Assembly (NCBI GenBank): GCA_035480415.1
Contig: DATIHT010000069.1
Location: 1-34,608 of the forward strand
Source: DATIHT01 sp035480415
GTDB lineage: Bacteria > Patescibacteriota > Microgenomatia > Curtissbacterales > GWA2-41-24
DNA: 34,608 nt
Reading direction: 5' to 3'
Shown: positions 29,113 through 34,608 of the stretch, one piece after another
Layout of the letters: every line of letters starts with the position of its first letter
How positions within the stretch are numbered: the first letter of the stretch is position 1
Program-made: the position numbers and the translations under genes
The notes under the pieces: model-generated
What the model saw: the letters and a program-made list of their open reading frames with translations, nothing else
The model's database searches: none
What the model was told of the DNA's origin: nothing

Positions 29113-29152
29113 TTTTGCGTGTGTGGTCTAACTACTTATTTTTGTGGAGGTC

Positions 29153-30172
29153 TTATGCGCGCATTACGGCTTTTTTCCAGACGTCTATATTTTCCAGCGC
29201 CATCCCACAACCATAAACTACACATTGGGCAGGGTCTTCGGAAACGTGAGCGCTTACCCCGGTTTGATTAGCAAATAATCTGTCTAAGGCACGAAGTTGG
29301 GAAGTTCCACCAGTAAGCACAATACCCCGATCGATAATATCCGAAGCAAGTTCCGGTGGAGTTTGTTCCAAAACATTTTTAACACAAGTAACAAGTTGTA
29401 AAAGAGTACTGGAAATAGCTTCGGCTACCTGTTCGGAATCTATATTAACCGTCTTTGGCAAACCCAAAACCGAATCTCTTCCTCTTGCTTCCATAATCTT
29501 ACGAGGCCCAACACTAATTGCCGTACCTATTTTTATTTTGATATCTTCGGCCATACGCTCACCAATAACCAAATTATGATTCCTGCGTAAATAGCTAATA
29601 ATCGCCTCATCGATTTTATTACCGCCAACACGCGCAGTAGAAGAAGCTACAATTCCACCCAAAGAAACCACGGCAGCACCACACGAACCACCGCCAATAT
29701 CCACAACCATCGAACCTACGGGCGCCTCGATTGGCAGTTTAGCACCAAGAGCAGCAGCAAGCGGCTGCTCTATTAAATACGCAGTCTTGGCACCGGCAGA
29801 AAGAGCTGCCTCCAGAACTGCTCTGCGCTCAACCTGGGTTATCCCCGAAGGCACACAAATCATCACTTCCGGTCGGGAAAACCTGGAAGAACCTAACACT
29901 TTGTCCATAAAATATTTCAGCATAGCCTCGCAAACCAAAAAGTCGGCAATAACTCCGTCGCGCAGCGGCTTCTGTGCAATTAGGTTGCTGCCTGTTCTGC
30001 CTAGCATTTCGTGGGCTTGTTTGCCAACTGCCACCACCTTGCCGGTATTGGCGTCCACCGCAACCACGGATGGCTCGTACAAAACCACACCTTCACCGGA
30101 AGACCACACTAAGCAGTTGGAAGTACCAAGATCTATGCCTAAACGTTTGGAAGTAAACAGAGGAAACCGCAT
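29153..30172 (-). CDS. mreB: Rod-shape-determining protein MreB
   Basis: 339 residues. Actin-fold motifs: phosphate 1 RLGIDLGTSNCLVW (11-24), connect/phosphate 2 VVDIGGGSCGAAVVSLGG (about 163-180), adenosine motif GIVLTGGTSQLRALD (about 290), plus PLRDGVIADF and CVPSGITQVERRAVLEA typical of MreB. It polymerises under the inner membrane to guide wall synthesis; the N-terminal MRFPLF is short and hydrophobic, as for MreB membrane binding. mreC/mreD are not adjacent. Upstream DNA is an AAACTCC/AAACCC repeat tract with no clear promoter. Confidence 0.97.
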   Translation of the reverse strand: MRFPLFTSKRLGIDLGTSNCLVWSSGEGVVLYEPSVVAVDANTGKVVAVGKQAHEMLGRTGSNLIAQKPLRDGVIADFLVCEAMLKYFMDKVLGSSRFSRPEVMICVPSGITQVERRAVLEAALSAGAKTAYLIEQPLAAALGAKLPIEAPVGSMVVDIGGGSCGAAVVSLGGIVASSTARVGGNKIDEAIISYLRRNHNLVIGERMAEDIKIKIGTAISVGPRKIMEARGRDSVLGLPKTVNIDSEQVAEAISSTLLQLVTCVKNVLEQTPPELASDIIDRGIVLTGGTSQLRALDRLFANQTGVSAHVSEDPAQCVVYGCGMALENIDVWKKAVMRA

Positions 30173-30352
30173 AAAAAACTCAAAAACCCAAACTCAAAAC
30201 TCCAAAAAGAATAAAGGCGTTTTGGCTTTTGTTCCAAGTACTAAATACTAAACACAAAGAACAAATGAAGCAAGGGGGAAATTAATAATTTATAGACGCT
30301 AATATCTATAAAAGATATCAAACTCTAATTACCAAATTCAAAATTCCAAAAT

Positions 30353-30730
30353 TTAGATTTTCGTGTTTATAACAATAGCCGAAAGAATTTTAATAATTTG
30401 CTCGTTCTCCGAAATCAAATCTGTTGCTTCCAATGAAAGTACTTTATACAGATCAGCAATCATCCTTAACCATAGTTTGGTTTCTTTAGCTTCTTTTTTG
30501 CTAATAGAAACAGCGTGCCTGAATTCTTGACGGGTTTTTGACCCGTCAGCCTCTTGTAAATTTGCCGCAATGGAGGTTGCTGATCTCATTAGTTGTTTCT
30601 TAATGACGTCTGCTTCAATCGATTTAGGTAATTTTCTAGTAAACTTTACTACCTTAAGGCTAAACTGATAAGTCCATTCATAAATGTCTTTGTCGTACTT
30701 TTTTGAATTTGGAGTTTGAAAATTGGTCAT
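30353..30730 (-). CDS. Four-helix-bundle (S23/IVS-type) protein
   Basis: 125 residues from ATG 30730; the open frame continues to 30787 but that part overlaps the upstream gene. IYEWTYQFSLKVVKFTRKLPKS, then IKKQLMRSATSIAANLQEADGSKTRQEFRHAVSISKKEAKETKLWLRMI is the family signature (RSAxSIxANxxEA; S/A-KKEAxETxxWL). Such small proteins, often found inside 23S rRNA intervening sequences, form pentameric bundles; their role is not settled. Here it is an ordinary gene next to the surface-protein gene, with the hairpin 30732-30752 directly before its start. Confidence 0.9.
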   Translation of the reverse strand: MTNFQTPNSKKYDKDIYEWTYQFSLKVVKFTRKLPKSIEADVIKKQLMRSATSIAANLQEADGSKTRQEFRHAVSISKKEAKETKLWLRMIADLYKVLSLEATDLISENEQIIKILSAIVINTKI

Positions 30731-30731
30731 T

Positions 30732-30752
30732 CCGTAAAGTTCCGCTTTACGG
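30732..30752. repeat. 8-bp perfect hairpin at the junction of two genes
   Basis: CCGTAAAG, loop TTCCG, CTTTACGG. The TAA stop of the surface-protein gene lies in the right arm, and the ATG of the next gene begins one base beyond the left arm. Confidence 0.75.
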
Positions 30753-33700
30753 TGCAACTTCCTGCCAGGAGACTCCGGGGCTGCCAAGAACGGTGTTTAA
30801 ACCTACCAGATATTTAAGCTCGTAATTAATTTGTTCTGCAGGAGTATGAGTATTGTTACAATCCGCAACTCCACAATTGGTGTCTGGCAAGTAGCGGACC
30901 AAGTTCATTGTGCCTGCATATGCGGCACCGTGCATCACCAGCTGTTGGGCCGAAGATGAACTGGAACCACTGCTGATGTCTGTAAACGAACCTTTGGCGA
31001 TATACAAACCATCGGCAATTGTTACGCCAGAATCAATCCTAATGTCACCATTAACTATAAAAGCTACACTGCTTGTTAGACCGGGAACAGTAATGTTACC
31101 ACCAGTCACTCTCAAATCGCCATTTATAAACCAAACCTTATTACCCGAAAAACTTCTCGGACCATTCAAAGTGACACCGGTCGAACAATAATTAAGGGCA
31201 GTAGTTATGCTATCGGAAAGCGTACAATCATTATTGGCTTTTGCAGCTGTCAAAAATCTTTCGCTCATGTAGCTGTAAACCCCACCTGTTGGTACAAACT
31301 TACCAGTATATGTGTTGATTTTGCTCGTAGATCTGATTGTGTTTGAAACCGGACCAACAGCCGCAGCTAAATACTCTGAGTTATATACACCTGGCAAACC
31401 CGAGATATCAACTTGAGTAGAAATACTCCCTAAACTTGCAATATCACTACCTTTTGTTTGGAAAAATGCAGGTGGCGCAGTAACGGTGTAAGTGAAACCA
31501 CCTTGTCCGCAAGTACTGCCTGCAGGACAAGGGTTATCCCCTTCTCCAGTTCCGGCTCCATCTGTACGATTGTTAGTCCAGTAAGTATCCGGCTGTCCGC
31601 AATTTGGAATAACATAAGCATTTGCCGTAAACGGCCCGGAATTTTGTCCTACATTAAAACTGACAGTAACATCTCTAACTTCTCCTGGATTTATCGGACC
31701 ACCAGGTATCGTATAGCTCTGGCCGGCTGGCGGATTTTGCGCGCTGCCTGGGCAGTTCGGCATCGAAGTACCGTCCGGCCATAATCCCAAAACTGTGTTT
31801 GCAGCAGAAGCGGTTCCCCCAATGTTGTAGACCCTAACAGTCGCTGTAGCGTTAGAGTTTACCGGATACGATGTTGAAGCAAACGGCTTAATAAATCTTG
31901 CCTTGAGATCAAGACCTAAATTAAAGTTGTCGCCAACAATCCAGTTAGGAGTCTGGTTTCCTTCCAAATCGGAGACCCAACCCGAAAGGATATTGCCTGT
32001 TGGAGGCCCAGTGTAGCTTGGGTCAAATGTAACAGTAAATACGGTCGTCCTAACATTGCCGGAAACCGAAGTCGTGCAACCATTTGGAACAATATTTATA
32101 AACTGTGGACCATAGTTATTAAGAACTGCAGCCTGGCCGTCAACCGCACCGCCAGCCCCTATACAGTTAATTGGATATCCGGACTTGTAACCTCCAATAA
32201 CAGACCACCACGGAAACGGCGTACCGCCTGGAACGCTTGGCCCCCAACCACTTGTCGCTGACCAACCTATGTAGCCTCTGTAATCTGTTCGTCCGTAATT
32301 ACCCGCAGAATCCTGTAAATTTATAATTCCGTATTGTGCACCAACATCCCCTCCCCCATTTGGATCTGTAGTAACTGCAGTTATTGTCTCTGTTGTAGTT
32401 CCGTTGGTGAAAACTGGCTTCGGAGCAATTGTAATACCTGTAACAACAGGCGTTGGGCTAACCAAATTAAAGGTGCCAAACGCTTTCCATCCATCCGCAC
32501 TTCCAGACCAATTATATGCATATCCTGAAAGTTGATTTACAACAGGATCCCTGAACTGAATATCAAACTGAATGTTGAAAGTAACGGTCCTGGTTGTACC
32601 AACAACATTCGTTGTGCAACTTACAATCCGAGTCAGATATTGTTGACCATAACCGTTGTAAATATAGGCAGAGCCGCTAGGAGTGCCGTTAAAAGTACAA
32701 CCAACTGTAGATCCAGGTTTGGCAGGACCTAATCCACCCCAAGGAACGAATGTACTGTCTGCCGAAAATCCTACCAGGCCTCTCCAGTCCGTTCTTCCGT
32801 AAGCTCCGTTTGCGTCCTGATGATTGATTATGAAATATTCATCTCTAATGTGATTTCCACCCACTTGATCGGTAGCAGTTACAGTTACCCCATAGGTGTT
32901 ATTTGGTCCTGGTGCTACCTGATTTGGGACAATTTGCGTGTTTGTAACAACAGGACCAGGGAAAAATAGATTAAAAGTATCACGCGGTTCCCAATTATCA
33001 CCGCAAACAGTCCAGTTACACGACCAGCCGGAAAGTTGATTGTTCGCATTCGGCCCGTCTGTTGCAAATTGAGTACTAAACTTAACTGTAAAGTTAACTA
33101 CCCTATCAGTGCTACCGGCAGCAACAGAAGTTGTACAGCCAAGAACGTCTATATACTGCGGGCCATAGCCCCCAGTGTAAACCATTGCCACTCCGCCACC
33201 GGAAGAACACGAAACCTGGTCTTTACTGTTGGCGCCCCATGGATTCCCGGAAACATTCCAGCCAATAAGACCACGGTAGTTATTACTGCTCCAGGAATTC
33301 AGGCCTTGATAGTTAATAATGGAATACACTCCGGCAACATCATTCCCGCCAACCAGATCGTGTACTGTTTCTTTAATCGTATAGGTAGTCACACCGTCCG
33401 GCGTGATCGTATTTGGAGAAATAGTCACACTTGGAACATCCGGCGCCGGCGGTAGAGCAGTAACAATAACGCGTTTTAATTCGGAATTATCGTTGGCACA
33501 GCCGTTGTTAAATATTGCAAAGTAATATGTGGTACCGTACTGTATATTCCAGGCATTGAAACTACCACTTGCCCCTGTCCCCAACTGTTGATACCCGGAA
33601 CCGGTGCTGTAACACATGGTGGGATTAACTGCATTTTGCGTAGTCCAGTCAATTGTAGAAGTGCAATTAGTTCCCTTCCATGGAATCTGACAAGGGTTTG

Positions 33701-34608
33701 GAGAAGCTGTAATATTACCGGTTGGCGCCGGCGTTACCGTAACCACAACCTGATTCAAGTACTGCGAACATCCTCCACTATCCCCGTTGTTATATAGCCT
33801 AAAAGTCCAGGTACCCGGCGTAAGATCAATCGCTGCATTACTATAGCTTGAACCCCCATAAACGACGGTGTTTGCCCCTCCATTCCATCCGTTATCTGCC
33901 TGAAGACAAACAATTGAATATGGGTTACCAGTTGAATTCGTTATATTCCAAGAAATAAAAGTTCTACACGTAGCTTGACCCGCAGGTACCTGACAAGAAG
34001 GAGGGTTGGCAGTTATAGTGCCTGTAGGCGGCGGGTTTGCAGTAACTCTTACCTGACGCATATTATTGCTCGCACAACCGTTGTCGAAAATTGCAAAATC
34101 GTAGTTAAAACCATACTGTACATTCCAGGCATCTGCACTGCCTGAAGGACGGGTATCAAAAACGTTCCATCCGCCGCCTGTGTTGTAGCAAACTGTGGGA
34201 GAAGCGGCATTTTGTGAACTCCATGTAATTGTTGATGTACACCTAATACCACCGTATGGTATCTGACATGTGGGTGGTGATGCTGAAATCTCTCCAGTTG
34301 GCGGCGGACTGGCATAAACTGCTATCGGTCCATACAAAGCTGAAGTACACCCGCTATAAAAAAGCGCGAAGTAATAAGTGTGACCCGGTGTAATCGCTGT
34401 GGCGGTATAACTACCATCGACATTATTTGTTTGAGCAAAATTCTGGTAAGGATTTCCATCAATGCTAACACAAACCCACGAACTCGGCGCATTCACAACA
34501 TGCCATGAAATCGTTGACGAGCACACGCTTCCCCCATAGGGAACCTGACAAGTATAAGGATTTGCGCTAACTGTCCCCGATGGCTGCAAAACATTAACCA
34601 AAACGGAA
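30747..34608 (-). CDS. Giant Cys-rich repeat surface protein (5' truncated by window)
   Basis: At least 1286 residues; the frame is open to the window edge. Layout from the visible N-terminus: four Ig-like units of about 95 residues, each starting PTGxIxAxPxxCQIP and with about four Cys; three larger units of about 165 residues sharing RTDWRGLVGWS, YGPQYI, CTTSV and LSGW; a CARDB-like domain (about 905-1050, ARFIKPFAS...ATATVRVYNIGGTAS); and a C-terminal module with FFQTKGSDIAS, a right-handed-helix-like stretch (WFINGDLRVTGGNITVPG) and the end SWQEVAP. It is probably exported and stabilised by disulfides, in adhesion or as part of the cell surface. The signal peptide must lie upstream, outside the window. 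Confidence 0.85.
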   Translation of the reverse strand, partial: SVLVNVLQPSGTVSANPYTCQVPYGGSVCSSTISWHVVNAPSSWVCVSIDGNPYQNFAQTNNVDGSYTATAITPGHTYYFALFYSGCTSALYGPIAVYASPPPTGEISASPPTCQIPYGGIRCTSTITWSSQNAASPTVCYNTGGGWNVFDTRPSGSADAWNVQYGFNYDFAIFDNGCASNNMRQVRVTANPPPTGTITANPPSCQVPAGQATCRTFISWNITNSTGNPYSIVCLQADNGWNGGANTVVYGGSSYSNAAIDLTPGTWTFRLYNNGDSGGCSQYLNQVVVTVTPAPTGNITASPNPCQIPWKGTNCTSTIDWTTQNAVNPTMCYSTGSGYQQLGTGASGSFNAWNIQYGTTYYFAIFNNGCANDNSELKRVIVTALPPAPDVPSVTISPNTITPDGVTTYTIKETVHDLVGGNDVAGVYSIINYQGLNSWSSNNYRGLIGWNVSGNPWGANSKDQVSCSSGGGVAMVYTGGYGPQYIDVLGCTTSVAAGSTDRVVNFTVKFSTQFATDGPNANNQLSGWSCNWTVCGDNWEPRDTFNLFFPGPVVTNTQIVPNQVAPGPNNTYGVTVTATDQVGGNHIRDEYFIINHQDANGAYGRTDWRGLVGFSADSTFVPWGGLGPAKPGSTVGCTFNGTPSGSAYIYNGYGQQYLTRIVSCTTNVVGTTRTVTFNIQFDIQFRDPVVNQLSGYAYNWSGSADGWKAFGTFNLVSPTPVVTGITIAPKPVFTNGTTTETITAVTTDPNGGGDVGAQYGIINLQDSAGNYGRTDYRGYIGWSATSGWGPSVPGGTPFPWWSVIGGYKSGYPINCIGAGGAVDGQAAVLNNYGPQFINIVPNGCTTSVSGNVRTTVFTVTFDPSYTGPPTGNILSGWVSDLEGNQTPNWIVGDNFNLGLDLKARFIKPFASTSYPVNSNATATVRVYNIGGTASAANTVLGLWPDGTSMPNCPGSAQNPPAGQSYTIPGGPINPGEVRDVTVSFNVGQNSGPFTANAYVIPNCGQPDTYWTNNRTDGAGTGEGDNPCPAGSTCGQGGFTYTVTAPPAFFQTKGSDIASLGSISTQVDISGLPGVYNSEYLAAAVGPVSNTIRSTSKINTYTGKFVPTGGVYSYMSERFLTAAKANNDCTLSDSITTALNYCSTGVTLNGPRSFSGNKVWFINGDLRVTGGNITVPGLTSSVAFIVNGDIRIDSGVTIADGLYIAKGSFTDISSGSSSSSAQQLVMHGAAYAGTMNLVRYLPDTNCGVADCNNTHTPAEQINYELKYLVGLNTVLGSPGVSWQEVAP

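Noticed and set aside
29787..30251. Plus-strand ORF opposite mreB
   Set aside because: A shadow of a well-supported MreB coding frame.

Overview
The window reads as a chromosomal segment of a candidate-phyla-radiation (Patescibacteria) bacterium, most likely Microgenomates-like. This is inference. It rests on small, tightly packed genes, ribosomal and transcription proteins (NusG, L1, L7/L12) with low-complexity N-terminal extensions, a degenerate PriA, a giant Cys-rich surface protein ending in WQEVAP, a type IV prepilin, a four-helix-bundle protein, and many imperfect palindromes and text-like tandem repeats. TGA, TAA and TAG all serve as stops. No phage, plasmid, CRISPR or rRNA is seen.

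Layout. 1-1181: 3' end of glyA, then a HAD phosphatase split by a one-base frameshift. 1182-6423: a divergent SDR-like gene, then folD, priA (helicase motifs lost), def and fmt on the plus strand. 6420-8417: rpmB, an M50 site-2 protease, a probable 190-nt structured RNA with its own promoter and terminator, and a LytR_C membrane protein. 8418-10768: an inverted-repeat element, tRNA-Thr(UGU), an HNH endonuclease, tRNA-Tyr, tRNA-Thr(GGU), rpmG, a prepilin, and tRNA-Trp on the minus strand. 10796-18238: a membrane-anchored lytic-transglycosylase-like gene divergent from an M24 peptidase, a small membrane protein, an RRM protein, a histidine kinase/response regulator pair, a short glycosyltransferase-like ORF, an ASCH protein and galU. 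18359-23656: secE-nusG-(beta-lactamase-like gene)-rplK-rplA-(26-aa acidic peptide)-L10 leader-rplJ-rplL. 23665-30172: a hypothetical, an HTH protein, an inositol-monophosphatase-family gene, a PMM-like HAD gene, galT, a WecG/TagA glycosyltransferase and mreB. 30353-34608: a four-helix-bundle protein and a multi-repeat surface protein running off the window.

Functions. The genes cover one-carbon metabolism and translation start (glyA, folD, def, fmt), the L11/L1/L10/L12 ribosomal block, envelope and surface sugar metabolism (galU, galT, PMM-like, WecG), cell shape and surface (mreB, transglycosylase, prepilin, surface protein), and one two-component system.

Most notable. (1) A family of about 37-nt double-stem palindromes between genes, with compensatory base changes, and related palindromes inserted in frame in priA and the M24 peptidase. 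(2) At three loci (rpmG, the HTH gene, the PMM-like gene) a complete gene is followed by a hairpin and then a second copy of the gene's own 3' end; in two of them the protein sequence is kept while most codons differ synonymously, as if an incoming homologue had replaced the gene and left the old tail behind. (3) At least 17 genes have a -10 box ending 6-8 nt before the start codon, so leaderless transcription looks like the default for lead genes. (4) A divergent gene pair shares a single overlapping -35 box.
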